DNA of 64,000 nucleotides from Streptomyces clavifer (GTDB lineage Bacteria; Actinomycetota; Actinomycetes; Streptomycetales; Streptomycetaceae): assembly GCA_014651175.1 (NCBI GenBank), contig BMWJ01000010.1:1-64000 (forward strand), given 5' to 3'. Shown here one piece after another: positions 43,652-52,686 of this stretch. The notes under the pieces were generated by a model. That model saw only the letters and a program-made list of their open reading frames with translations. It was not told where the DNA came from and made no database searches. Each line of letters opens with the position of its first letter. The first letter of the stretch is position 1. Position numbers and translations under genes: made by a program.

Positions 43652-44105
43652 GTACTACAACGACCCCAAGGCCCCCAAGGCGAACACGCTCATCCCCGCC
43701 AACAACCTGCTCGTCGTCGACGACAACGGCGCCATACTCCTCCAGCGCCGCAGGGACACCGGCCAATGGGCCCTGCCTGGAGGAGCCCAGGACATCGGTG
43801 AGACGGCCGCCCAGTGCGCCGTGCGCGAATGCCTGGAAGAGACCGGAATCATCGCCGAGGTCACGGGCTTCCTGGGGGTCTACACGAACCCGAACCACAT
43901 CGTGGCCTACACCGACGGCGAGATCCGCCAGCAGTACGAGAACACCTACATCGGCCGCCCAGTGGGCGGCGAGCCCACCATCAACGACGAAGCCGACGGC
44001 GTCCGCTACGTCCAGCCGAGCGACCTGGACCAGTACGACATCCACCCCAGCATGCGCCAACAGATCGGCGACTACCTCGCCGGCACTTACCCCTACCTCG
44101 GCTGA
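43638..44105 (+). CDS. Nudix hydrolase
   Basis: The product is 155 residues. The Nudix box fits GX5EX7REUXEEXGU in full: GGAQDIGETAAQCAVRECLEETGI, split across strand and helix. A leading PKANTLIPANNLLVVDD and trailing YTDGEIRQQYENTYIGRP frame the substrate site. It should hydrolyse a nucleotide linked to another group. It overlaps the upstream regulator, and its tail overlaps the convergent HD gene by 13 nt. Confidence 0.88.
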   Translation: MGRTEYYNDPKAPKANTLIPANNLLVVDDNGAILLQRRRDTGQWALPGGAQDIGETAAQCAVRECLEETGIIAEVTGFLGVYTNPNHIVAYTDGEIRQQYENTYIGRPVGGEPTINDEADGVRYVQPSDLDQYDIHPSMRQQIGDYLAGTYPYLG

Positions 44106-44656
44106 GCCGCCACGGCGGCTTCCACTCGCTCCACGGAGGCGCAGATCTCCGGTGCCGCTCGGCGAATGAACCGCCCGACCACACTGTCGTCCCCGTAGCG
44201 GCTGAGGATCTCCGCGACCCGGTCCTGCGCGGTGGTCCGGTCACCGTCGGGCGTCGTCGTCATGTCGCAGTACACGAGGGTGTCCACAAGCAGAGGCCGC
44301 TCCAACGACGGGAACTCCGTCGCGAGCTCTTCTCGCAGCCCGCGCGCTTCGGCCTCAAGGAGCGCAAAAGAGTGGTTCGCGACCAGCCGCACCAGCCGCT
44401 CGTCAGCCCTGTGCTCGTCTCGAAGGAACCGTGCTCCGTCCAGCGGATGGAACCCGGTCGCTGCCAGGCGCGGCGCGTAACCGACATCGTGCAGTGTGGC
44501 AGCAGCGACGATGAGGCCGGCGTCTTGGTCGAGAATCTGACTCACTTCGACCGCGCGTTTGGCCACCCCCTGCGTATGCGCCCACCTCCGTGGAAGCGCG
44601 TTGCTGAGCTCTGCCTTCGCAATCTGCGTCGCCCACTCCTCGATCAATTCACCCAT
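44093..44656 (-). CDS. HD-domain phosphohydrolase
   Basis: The product is 187 residues from ATG 44656. The metal ligands are H in RRWAHTQGV, the HD doublet in ATLHDVGYAP, and a later Asp in LVDTLVYCDMTT. Such HD proteins hydrolyse nucleotides or cyclic nucleotides. It ends the enzyme cassette, convergent with the Nudix gene. Substrate unknown. Confidence 0.82.
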   Translation of the reverse strand: MGELIEEWATQIAKAELSNALPRRWAHTQGVAKRAVEVSQILDQDAGLIVAAATLHDVGYAPRLAATGFHPLDGARFLRDEHRADERLVRLVANHSFALLEAEARGLREELATEFPSLERPLLVDTLVYCDMTTTPDGDRTTAQDRVAEILSRYGDDSVVGRFIRRAAPEICASVERVEAAVAAQPR

Positions 44657-44942
44657 GCCGTGCTCTCTGCCCGAGGCAGGTTGCACTCAAGCCTCGCCGG
44701 ACACGAGGCGCGATGTGTCGAAATGACGAGAAGGCGTGAGCGCCCAGCCCCGCACACCATCTGCTCCGGATCAACGGCTACTTGCAAAATCGCAGAACCG
44801 GCGACTCGCACCTCGCCTAGACTTTTGAGGCGTCCTCAACTCTTGGGTCGAGCAACATATCCGGATACAGCATCCACGTAGATCACCTACGCCGAACGAG
44901 CCCCGTTCGGTACGATGCTCCGAACGAGGTATTCCGGCTGGC

Positions 44943-44972
44943 GTGGGACGAGTGTCGGCGCACTCGTCCCAC
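44943..44972 (+). promoter_or_regulatory. Hairpin in the defence operon leader
   Basis: GTGGGACGAGTG and CACTCGTCCCAC form a perfect 12-bp stem with loop TCGGCG, about 100 bp before the GHKL gene. A smaller inverted repeat, TTGAGG/CCTCAA, is at 44825-44839. The 44657-45069 gap has no gene; these elements may insulate or regulate the operon. Confidence 0.6.
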
Positions 44973-45069
44973 GGGGCCCGAGAAGTCCTGTCTCTTTCCG
45001 CTCCCTAGAGCACACAGGCGAACCGACCGCACAGGACTGACCGGGTAACACCGGGTACGGAGCGTGAAG

Positions 45070-46545
45070 ATGGACTTCGACGTAGCCGCTCCCGACCCTG
45101 CCGGCATGGTGGCGTCGCTCAGTTCGCTCGGCTACTCGCTTCCCGCCGCCGTCGCCGACCTCGTGGACAACAGTCTCTCGGCAGAGGCGAAGAACATCGA
45201 CGTCGACTTCACGTGGGACGGACAAACCTCCTGGATAGCTGTCACGGACGACGGCCGGGGTATGACGGAGCCCGAGCTCGTGACGGCTATGACGGTGGCG
45301 GCCCGCGGGCCGTCCGCCGAGCGAAGTGCCACAGATCTCGGCCGTTTCGGTGTGGGGCTGAAGTCCGCCTCTTTCTCCCAGTGCCGCAAACTCACTGTCG
45401 CCACGGCCAGAGACGGAAGTTGGCACGTCCGCACGTGGGACCTTGGCGTTGTGGAGCACTACAAAGAGTGGAGACTTCTCCGCGACCCCGGCGACGCGAC
45501 CGCCTTCCTCCTACGACGGATCGCGGGAGACATGCAGCATGGGACTGTCGTCCTGTGGGAGCAGCTCTCGGGCTACCACAGCACAACCGTGTCCAGCGAC
45601 GACGAGAAAACGCAAGCCCAGTTCTATGCGGAGGCAGAACGCACCGAAGCCCACCTCGCGATGGTCTTCGCCCGATTCCTGCAGCGTCCGGCCCGATGCC
45701 GGCTCCGAGTGCGCGGGTCCGACCTCTCGCCGTGGGACCCGTTCCTGTCCTCGCACCCGTCGGTACAGCGGATTCCCTGGGAGCCTCTGCCGCTGGGATC
45801 GGAGTCGGTGCGTGTGGAGCCCTTCGTCCTCCCGACGGCACAACGGCTCTCGGAGGCTGACTACGAGTCGGCTGCCGGCCAGAAGGGATGGCTGGGGCAG
45901 CAGGGGTTCTACGTCTACCGTCGTGACCGCTTGATCCTGGCCGGTGGCTGGCTGGGGATCCGCGGTCTGCGGCGCGAGGAGAAGTACAACCTCGCGCGAA
46001 TCACTGTGGACATCCCTGCGGAGGCAGACGCCGACTGGGCAGTGGACGTGCGCAAGTCGAGCGTGGTTCCCCCCGTCTCCTTGCGTCGTCACCTGGACAG
46101 GATCGCCAGGTACACCCGCGAAGTGGCTTCCCGTTCCGCTCGACAGCGTGGTCAGGTGGTGTCGCGGGCGCACGGTGATCCCCTGAAGTTCGCCTGGAAC
46201 GTGAAGCGTCACGAGGGCCGGATCGTTCTGCGTATCAACAGAAAACATCCCTTGGTGAGGGCAGCGACGAACGGTCAGGGCGGCAACCCGGACGTCGTCC
46301 ACTCGCTGATCCGCCTCCTTGAGGAGACGGTCCCGGTCACGGCCCTCCGGATGCTCCACGAGACCGACACGGTCGACGACCCCGAACCCTTCGGCGGGCC
46401 AGGGCTGGCCGCTCCGGAGACCGTAGACATCGCCCGCCAGGTATACGAAGCGCTCTTGGGACAGGGCCGCTCCCCTGAGGACGCCCGGGGAGTACTCAGC
46501 TCCATGCCTCCCTTCGACGAGCAACAAGGGTTCTGGAACTCCTGA
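45070..46545 (+). CDS. GHKL ATPase, MORC/MutL-like
   Basis: The product is 491 residues; ATG 45070 has GGAG at 7 nt and is preferred over GTG 45064. Bergerat-fold motifs: N box VADLVDNSLSA, G1 DDGRGMTE and G2 GRFGVGLKSASFS. A transducer-like domain follows (about 230-330), ending with VDIPAEADADWAVDVRKSSV, which matches the S5/GyrB-like Lys loop. These ATPases dimerise on ATP and clamp DNA; MORC/MutL-like forms in R-M neighbourhoods were predicted to drive defence nucleases. It heads the operon with Z1, PD-(D/E)XK and AIPR genes. Confidence 0.85.
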   Translation: MDFDVAAPDPAGMVASLSSLGYSLPAAVADLVDNSLSAEAKNIDVDFTWDGQTSWIAVTDDGRGMTEPELVTAMTVAARGPSAERSATDLGRFGVGLKSASFSQCRKLTVATARDGSWHVRTWDLGVVEHYKEWRLLRDPGDATAFLLRRIAGDMQHGTVVLWEQLSGYHSTTVSSDDEKTQAQFYAEAERTEAHLAMVFARFLQRPARCRLRVRGSDLSPWDPFLSSHPSVQRIPWEPLPLGSESVRVEPFVLPTAQRLSEADYESAAGQKGWLGQQGFYVYRRDRLILAGGWLGIRGLRREEKYNLARITVDIPAEADADWAVDVRKSSVVPPVSLRRHLDRIARYTREVASRSARQRGQVVSRAHGDPLKFAWNVKRHEGRIVLRINRKHPLVRAATNGQGGNPDVVHSLIRLLEETVPVTALRMLHETDTVDDPEPFGGPGLAAPETVDIARQVYEALLGQGRSPEDARGVLSSMPPFDEQQGFWNS

Positions 46546-46597
46546 CCCTCATTTGGTAGTTCCCCACTCCGTACCGACCCGGCCGCTGGAGGTCGCT

Positions 46598-49387
46598 GTG
46601 AGCACCGCCCCCGAAGACACTCTCGAGAAGGCCGAGCAGACCGCGGTGCTGCTCCTGCCTGGCGACCGGCAGGCAACACCGGCCGAGGTCGACTTCGCGG
46701 TGAACACCGCGGTCAGTATCCTCGCTGCCCAGGGGATCACCGTGGAGAGGGACCAGGTGCGGAAGCTGCTCGAGGCCCGGGCCTCCGTGTTCCAGGCTGA
46801 TTCCTCCGCGATGAAGAACGACGAGGGCCACGTGGCCTGGCTCGCCGACGCAAAGGCCGACCGGAAGTGGCACTTCTGGGACCGTTACCGGCGCTACCTC
46901 CTGAGCGTCTCCAAGCTCCCGACGCAGGTCGTGCGTCGGCTCGATCAGAGCACCGACGACGTTCTCGGTGAGCTGGAAGACCCTCAGCGGGAAGGCGCCT
47001 GGCGCCGGACCGGGCTCGTGATCGGACAAGTCCAGTCCGGCAAGACAGGGCAGTTCATCGGGCTCGCCGCGAAGGCAGCCGACGCCGGCTACCGGCTCAT
47101 CGTGGTGTTCGCCGGGATCCACAACGACCTGCGCAGCCAGACCCAGCTCCGTATCGACGAGGGGCTCCTAGGGTTCGACACCCAGTACCAGTTCCGTTCG
47201 GACGACGACGCGCATCGTCATATCGGTGTCGGCGCGATGTCGCACGACAAGCGTCTGAAGGCTGCGTCGCTCACCACCAGCCACGAGAAGGGGGACTTCG
47301 CCCGAAAGACGGCGGTGTCCGCGAACGTGCCGGTGGGCAGCGTCCCGGTGGTCCTCGTGGTCAAGAAGAACCGTCGGATCATCGACAACCTGCGTGACTG
47401 GGTGATCGACAACCATGGCGTGGAGGACCCGGAGACCGGCCGGATGGTCGTTCCCGACCTCCCCTTGTTCGTGATCGACGACGAAGCCGACAACGCCGGG
47501 GTGAACACCTCAAAGGAGCCCGACATCAACCCGTCGGCGATCAACAAGGCCATCAGGCGGTTGGTCAACAGCTTCACTAAGGCGTCCTACGTCGGCTATA
47601 CCGCGACCCCCTTCGCGAACATCTACATCAACCCCGACACCGACCACGACGAGCTGGGTCCCGACCTCTTCCCGGATAGCTTCATCCGCACCCTGCGTGC
47701 GCCGTCCAACTACCTTGGTCCCGAGCGTCTCTTTGGTCTGCAGACCGACGGGGACGAGGAGGACATCGAGCCTCTGCCGCTCATAAAGCACATCAAGGAC
47801 ACGGACCTCTGGGTGCCGGACAAGCACAAGTCCTACCACCTGGTTCCCGATGCCCTGCCTGAGTCGCTGCAGCGGGCCATCCGGTCCTTCGTCCTGACCT
47901 GCGCGGCGCGTCGAGCACGGGGGCAGGTCGCCGTGCACAACTCCATGCTGGTGCACGTCACCCGCTTCACGGCCGTACAGCAGCAGGTCCGCGACCAGAT
48001 CGACGCCCACGTGCGTCTGCTCTTCGACGTTCTCCAAGACCGCTTCAGCAGTGCCCGCGAGGAACTCGAGGAAGAGCTGCGGGAGCTCTGGGATGAGGAC
48101 TTCGTCCCCTGCACCGAGGACATGACCGGGGACAGGCTCGACTGGGAGGACGTCGAACCCCATATCCACGCCGCCCTCGCGAAGATCACCGTCATGGCTG
48201 TAAACGGTGCAGCGAAGGACGCCCTCCAGTACTACGAGCGCCGGGAGACCGGTCTGTCGGTCATCGCGGTCGGCGGCGAGAAGCTCTCCCGCGGTCTGAC
48301 CCTCGAAGGGCTGTCGGTCAGCTACTACCTGCGTGCCTCCAAGACGTACGACACCCTGCTGCAGATGGGCCGCTGGTTCGGCTACCGGCCCCGCTACGAG
48401 GACCTGTGCCGCCTGTATACGACACGTACGCTGCAGCGCCAGTACGCGGAGATCACAGCGGCTACCGACGAACTCCGGCGTGACGTTGAGGAGATGTCCG
48501 CGGTGGGACTCACCCCACGCGAGTACGGTCTCAAGGTCAGGACGTCGTCGCTCGGCCTCGGCATCACGGCCTCCAACAAGATGAGGCAGGGCACGCGCGT
48601 CCGACTCAGCTACTCCGGTGAGCTTCCCGAGACGACCATCTTCGACCTCTCCGAGAAGGCGGTTCGTAACAACCACGAGCTCCTCGAGTCGTTCGTCGCG
48701 CGCCTCGATGCTCTCTCCGCCGGGAAGGTGGACGAGCGGAGCGGGAGCATCACCTGGAGCGGCGTCGCAGCCTCGGACGTCACCGAGGGTTTTCTCGACT
48801 CCTATCTCACCGACCGGCAGGCCCAGCGGGTGCGGCCGGCCTTCATCGCGGAGTACGTACGCCAGTGCGCCAAGCAGGGTGAGCTGGGCAACTGGACGAT
48901 CCGCCTCGCCAGCCGACTGCCCGAGGGAGCGGCGGCCGAGATCGCAGACCGTTCCGTCGGCCTCATCACCCGCAGCCACTCCAAGTCATCGGAGGTCGTT
49001 CCCGGGCGCTACACGATCAAGCGCGTGCTCAGCCCCGCCGACGAGCTCTGCGACCTGACCCCGGACCAGCGCAAGCGTGCGCTGGAAGCCACGCAGGAGG
49101 CCGCGAAGGGGAAGCTCAACAGGAAGGGCGAACCGCTCGATCCCGACACCCCCCGCGGTCGGCCCCTGCGTCACCAGCGTCGCTCTGACCAGCCGTTGCT
49201 TCTGCTGTATCCCCTCAGCCCTGCCGAGGTGGCCAAGTCGTCGGGGAACGCCGAGCCGGTCGCTCCGCTGGTCGGGTTTGCTATCAGCTTCCCGTTCTCC
49301 CGCCACCAGTTGAAGACCGAGTACGTGGTGAACGACATCTGGTTCAAGCAGGACATGGAGTTCGACGACTTCGAGGAAGAAGAGTGA
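46598..49387 (+). CDS. Z1-domain superfamily II ATPase
   Basis: The product is 929 residues from GTG 46598 (GGAGG at 6 nt). Walker A is IGQVQSGKTGQFIGLAAKAA near residue 150; the Walker B/DEAD-like box is LFVIDDEADNAG near 294; motif III-like YVGYTATPFANIYI follows. The Z1 domain occupies the central part, and the late helicase motifs appear as GGEKLSRGLTLEGLSVSYYL and LLQMGRWFGYRPRY. Z1 proteins occur in mza-type and MORC-linked defence loci, presumably as DNA translocases. It overlaps the next gene by 4 nt. Confidence 0.9.
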   Translation: MSTAPEDTLEKAEQTAVLLLPGDRQATPAEVDFAVNTAVSILAAQGITVERDQVRKLLEARASVFQADSSAMKNDEGHVAWLADAKADRKWHFWDRYRRYLLSVSKLPTQVVRRLDQSTDDVLGELEDPQREGAWRRTGLVIGQVQSGKTGQFIGLAAKAADAGYRLIVVFAGIHNDLRSQTQLRIDEGLLGFDTQYQFRSDDDAHRHIGVGAMSHDKRLKAASLTTSHEKGDFARKTAVSANVPVGSVPVVLVVKKNRRIIDNLRDWVIDNHGVEDPETGRMVVPDLPLFVIDDEADNAGVNTSKEPDINPSAINKAIRRLVNSFTKASYVGYTATPFANIYINPDTDHDELGPDLFPDSFIRTLRAPSNYLGPERLFGLQTDGDEEDIEPLPLIKHIKDTDLWVPDKHKSYHLVPDALPESLQRAIRSFVLTCAARRARGQVAVHNSMLVHVTRFTAVQQQVRDQIDAHVRLLFDVLQDRFSSAREELEEELRELWDEDFVPCTEDMTGDRLDWEDVEPHIHAALAKITVMAVNGAAKDALQYYERRETGLSVIAVGGEKLSRGLTLEGLSVSYYLRASKTYDTLLQMGRWFGYRPRYEDLCRLYTTRTLQRQYAEITAATDELRRDVEEMSAVGLTPREYGLKVRTSSLGLGITASNKMRQGTRVRLSYSGELPETTIFDLSEKAVRNNHELLESFVARLDALSAGKVDERSGSITWSGVAASDVTEGFLDSYLTDRQAQRVRPAFIAEYVRQCAKQGELGNWTIRLASRLPEGAAAEIADRSVGLITRSHSKSSEVVPGRYTIKRVLSPADELCDLTPDQRKRALEATQEAAKGKLNRKGEPLDPDTPRGRPLRHQRRSDQPLLLLYPLSPAEVAKSSGNAEPVAPLVGFAISFPFSRHQLKTEYVVNDIWFKQDMEFDDFEEEE

Positions 49388-50391
49388 TTGACGAGAGTGT
49401 GTGGCAGGAGCTGGAGGCCCACCAGCAGACCCCGGGCAGATCCACCCGGCGGCTCCACCCCGACTCCCCGCACGACATCCAGGTGTCGGTGACGCACCCC
49501 GCCCTCCGGCGGATGCTGCTGCTCGGCACCGACGCCAGGACCGCCGACACTGTACGTCAGGAGATCCACGAACTGCCGGCCACCCGTGGCCTGCAGCTGA
49601 ACCTGTCGTCGGTGTCCGGCAACCACTACGAGCTGCAGGTCATGCTCACCGACGATGAACTCACGGAGGTGTTCACCCCGCTTGTCTCCGACATCGCAGA
49701 GGTGGTGCGGGACGCACCGACCACCGAGACGGCGGCGGAGGCCGCGGTTCGCCGCTACGTCCGGTGGCAGCAGCTGCTGCGCTCCTTGTCGCGCGAGGGC
49801 CTGTCCCGACAGGCCCGGTGCGGCCTCTTCGGCGAACTCCACTTCCTCCTCGAGTACGTGCTGCCGACTGTCGACCAGCACACAGCTGTCAGATCCTGGA
49901 CAGGACCGCGGCAGACGAACCAGGACTTCCAGCTGCCCGGTGCCGCGGTCGAGGTGAAGGCGACCACGGCCCGCTCTCCCCGGACGGTTCAGGTCGCGAG
50001 CGAGCGGCAGCTGGACACGGCCGACTCGACGCCCCTCGCACTGGTCCACGTCGTCCTCGACGACCGGCAGCGGGGGCTCGGCATGAGTCTGAACGCCTTG
50101 GTGGACGAGATACGGGCCCGTCTGACCTCACCGTCCGCCTCCCAGCGCTTCGAGGGCCTGCTGATCCAGGTCGGCTACCTGCCGAGCCAACGGGACCTCT
50201 ACGACCACGATCGCTACACCCTGCGTCGCAGCGAGTTCTGGACGGTCGGGGAGGGGTTCCCCCGGATCGTCGAGACCGAACTGCCGCCCGGGGTCGGCAA
50301 CTGCACTTACACCATCGACGTGTCGGCCCTGGCCACCCACAGCGTGACCGCCGAAGCGCTGGTCGACCTGATCCGAGGAACCCATGGCTGA
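49384..50391 (+). CDS. PD-(D/E)XK nuclease-like protein (DUF4420-like)
   Basis: The product is 335 residues. The restriction-endonuclease core is readable: E151 in FGELHFLLEYVLP, D181 in QTNQDFQLPG, and E190-x-K192 in AAVEVKATTA. This is the likely DNA-cutting subunit of the locus. The first 100 residues and the C-terminal 100 form beta-rich flanks. The start overlaps Z1 and the end overlaps the AIPR gene, so equal production is expected. Confidence 0.85.
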   Translation: MIDESVWQELEAHQQTPGRSTRRLHPDSPHDIQVSVTHPALRRMLLLGTDARTADTVRQEIHELPATRGLQLNLSSVSGNHYELQVMLTDDELTEVFTPLVSDIAEVVRDAPTTETAAEAAVRRYVRWQQLLRSLSREGLSRQARCGLFGELHFLLEYVLPTVDQHTAVRSWTGPRQTNQDFQLPGAAVEVKATTARSPRTVQVASERQLDTADSTPLALVHVVLDDRQRGLGMSLNALVDEIRARLTSPSASQRFEGLLIQVGYLPSQRDLYDHDRYTLRRSEFWTVGEGFPRIVETELPPGVGNCTYTIDVSALATHSVTAEALVDLIRGTHG

Positions 50392-52402
50392 GCACGACCT
50401 CCACGAGTACTCCCGCGCGCTGGTCACCGACATCCAGGCGCTGGCGGACGCCGAGGGCGGCTCGATCCCGAACACGTTCACCCAGCACGTACTCGAGATC
50501 CTCGAGGAAGCCGGTGTCGTCACCGACGCGGCACTTGCGTACCACTCCTCCCGGGGACTGGAGATCTACGGCTACGGTCTACCCGAGGACGGATCCAGTC
50601 TCGACCTCTACACCACGGACTTCAACCTGACCCCGTCGAGCAGCAAGCTGACCAAGGCCGAGTCTGACAGGCTCTTTCGCAGGCTGTTCTCGTTCCTGGG
50701 CAAGCACGGGGCCATCCGCCCCAACCAGGAGGACAACACCGACGTGCACGACATGTGCGTTGGCGCGGAGAAGGCGTTGTCGAACGTTCCAAGGATCCGC
50801 CTCTTCCTCCTCAGCAACCGAGTCAGCACGACGAGTGCCCCGGAGCCCACGGAGTTCGAGGGAATCCCCGTCACGTACGAGCTCTGGGACCTCGCGCGGC
50901 TCCACAGGCACGAGACCTCCGGGAGCATTGGCGAGCCCATCAAGGTCGTCTTCGAGCGCCCCCTTCCCTGCCTGGCTGCCCACAGCGACGAGCCGAACTA
51001 CTCGGTCGTCCTGGCCGTGATTCCCGGTCGGCAGCTGGCTGACCTGTACAAGGAGCACCGGACCCGGCTACTCGAACTTAACGTCCGGTCCTTCCTCCAG
51101 ACCCGCGGTGCCGTGAACAAGGGCATTCGCGACACCCTGCTGAACGCCCCTGGCAAGTTCCTCGCCTACAACAACGGTGTGACCGCCACCGCCTCGGACG
51201 TGGACTTCGAGACTGACGAAGCCGGAAGCCCCGTCGCCATCAGGAGCATGACCGGCCTCCAGATTGTCAATGGCGGCCAGACCACCGCCTCGCTGCACCA
51301 CGTCCTGACCCGTGACAAGCGAGACTTGGACGGGGTACATGTGCAGATGAAGCTCACGATCGTCGATCCTGCGTACCTGTCCGCGATCGTTCCGAAGATC
51401 TCCCAGTACTCCAACACCCAGAACAAGGTGACACTGGTCGACTTCAGTTCGAACCACGAGTTCCACGTCGCCTTCGAGCGTGTCTCCCGCAGCCTGTGGG
51501 CTCCTGCTGCCGACGGCAGTGGCCAGGAGACGCGATGGTTCTACGAGCGGGCACGAGGCCAGTACACCGACAAGTCCGCCGAGTACGAGACCCGCGCGGC
51601 CCAGCGCAAGTTCAAGCTGATCACGCCGACGCGGCAGAGATTCAGCAAGTCCGATCTGGCCACCTTCGTGCACTCCTGGGAGCAGCTCCCGTACTGGGTG
51701 AGCCGAGGCGCACAGAAGAACTTCGCCCACTTCATGGAGCGGATCGAGAAATCCGATCCCGTCGTGGACGCGCAGTATTGCAAGCGCTCCATAGCCACAG
51801 CCCTCCTATTCCAGGCTGCTGACCGGATCGCCCGCACACACTCAGCCGGCAGCCACAAACGGCTGATCACGACCTACACGGTCGCCCGGCTCTCGCTCGC
51901 CGCCAAGAAGCGGGTCGACCTCGACAGGGTCTGGAACGAGCAGGGCACCACGGATGCTCTGAACGGTGCCCTCGACGAACTCTGTCCCTTGATCATGGAG
52001 GCGGTGATCTCAGGCGACCGGCACGTGTCGGAGTGGGCGAAGAAGCCCGACTGCTGGGACGAGGTGTCTCGCATCCCGTGGATGCTTCCCGACGCGCTGG
52101 CTGCCGAGCTCACGGCCGAGCCCTTCGAGATCGCCGCCCCCGAGAGCACTGAGTCCGACGAAGTCGAAGCAGCCGTCGAGGACATCCCCAGCGAGGAGTG
52201 GCAGGCTCTCGCGGACTGGGCCCGCGAAGGCAGGGTGCTGCGCGCCGTGGAAAGGCAACTCGCCGACCGTGTCGCGCAACGGCTGTCCCAGGGGCGACGG
52301 GTCACCGGGGCACAGGCCAGACAGGCGGTGGAGGTCTACGAAGAGGCCCTGCGGCATGGGTTCCACCCCGTGCCCGTCGATCTCGACCGCGAAACTGCGT
52401 GA
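50384..52402 (+). CDS. AIPR-family abortive phage resistance protein
   Basis: The product is 672 residues. The AIPR core is clear in the middle: LNVRSFLQTRGAVNKGIRDT, FLAYNNGVTATASDV, LQIVNGGQTTASLHH and ISQYSNTQNKVTLVDFSS. The family is named from abortive-infection phage resistance. The C-terminal 100 residues are acidic and helical. It is the last gene of the four-gene operon; its exact biochemical role in such loci is not established. Confidence 0.9.
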   Translation: MAEHDLHEYSRALVTDIQALADAEGGSIPNTFTQHVLEILEEAGVVTDAALAYHSSRGLEIYGYGLPEDGSSLDLYTTDFNLTPSSSKLTKAESDRLFRRLFSFLGKHGAIRPNQEDNTDVHDMCVGAEKALSNVPRIRLFLLSNRVSTTSAPEPTEFEGIPVTYELWDLARLHRHETSGSIGEPIKVVFERPLPCLAAHSDEPNYSVVLAVIPGRQLADLYKEHRTRLLELNVRSFLQTRGAVNKGIRDTLLNAPGKFLAYNNGVTATASDVDFETDEAGSPVAIRSMTGLQIVNGGQTTASLHHVLTRDKRDLDGVHVQMKLTIVDPAYLSAIVPKISQYSNTQNKVTLVDFSSNHEFHVAFERVSRSLWAPAADGSGQETRWFYERARGQYTDKSAEYETRAAQRKFKLITPTRQRFSKSDLATFVHSWEQLPYWVSRGAQKNFAHFMERIEKSDPVVDAQYCKRSIATALLFQAADRIARTHSAGSHKRLITTYTVARLSLAAKKRVDLDRVWNEQGTTDALNGALDELCPLIMEAVISGDRHVSEWAKKPDCWDEVSRIPWMLPDALAAELTAEPFEIAAPESTESDEVEAAVEDIPSEEWQALADWAREGRVLRAVERQLADRVAQRLSQGRRVTGAQARQAVEVYEEALRHGFHPVPVDLDRETA

Positions 52403-52433
52403 TAGCTGCAGTCCCGGTCAGCCGGGGCTGCAG

Positions 52434-52622
52434 CTACAGGGTTCCCTCGTGCAACAGGTCGTTGATCGCGTCTTCTGCACACCTCAGCACGATGCGCCCG
52501 TCCCCGTCACTGAACACGAGCAGCTTGGTACCCGGGCTGATGCCTGCTTCGGCGAGGATTCCGAGCGGGAACTCCACACGGCCTGTCTCGTCGACGTCGA
52601 GTTCTGCGGGTTCTCGGATCAT
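52434..52622 (-). CDS. AbrB/MazE-like DNA-binding protein, orphan
   Basis: The product is 62 residues. The swapped-hairpin pattern ELDVDETGRVEFPLGILAEAGISPG, with KLLVFSDGDGRIVLR, matches AbrB/SpoVT antitoxin folds. No toxin gene accompanies it. It lies opposite to the AIPR and Vsr genes in a 285-bp gap and may regulate either. Confidence 0.72.
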   Translation of the reverse strand: MIREPAELDVDETGRVEFPLGILAEAGISPGTKLLVFSDGDGRIVLRCAEDAINDLLHEGTL

Positions 52623-52686
52623 CTAGGTCAGTCTGCCACCCGGAGCACGCCCACGGCGTGGCCGCCCACAGTGGAAACATGGACTC

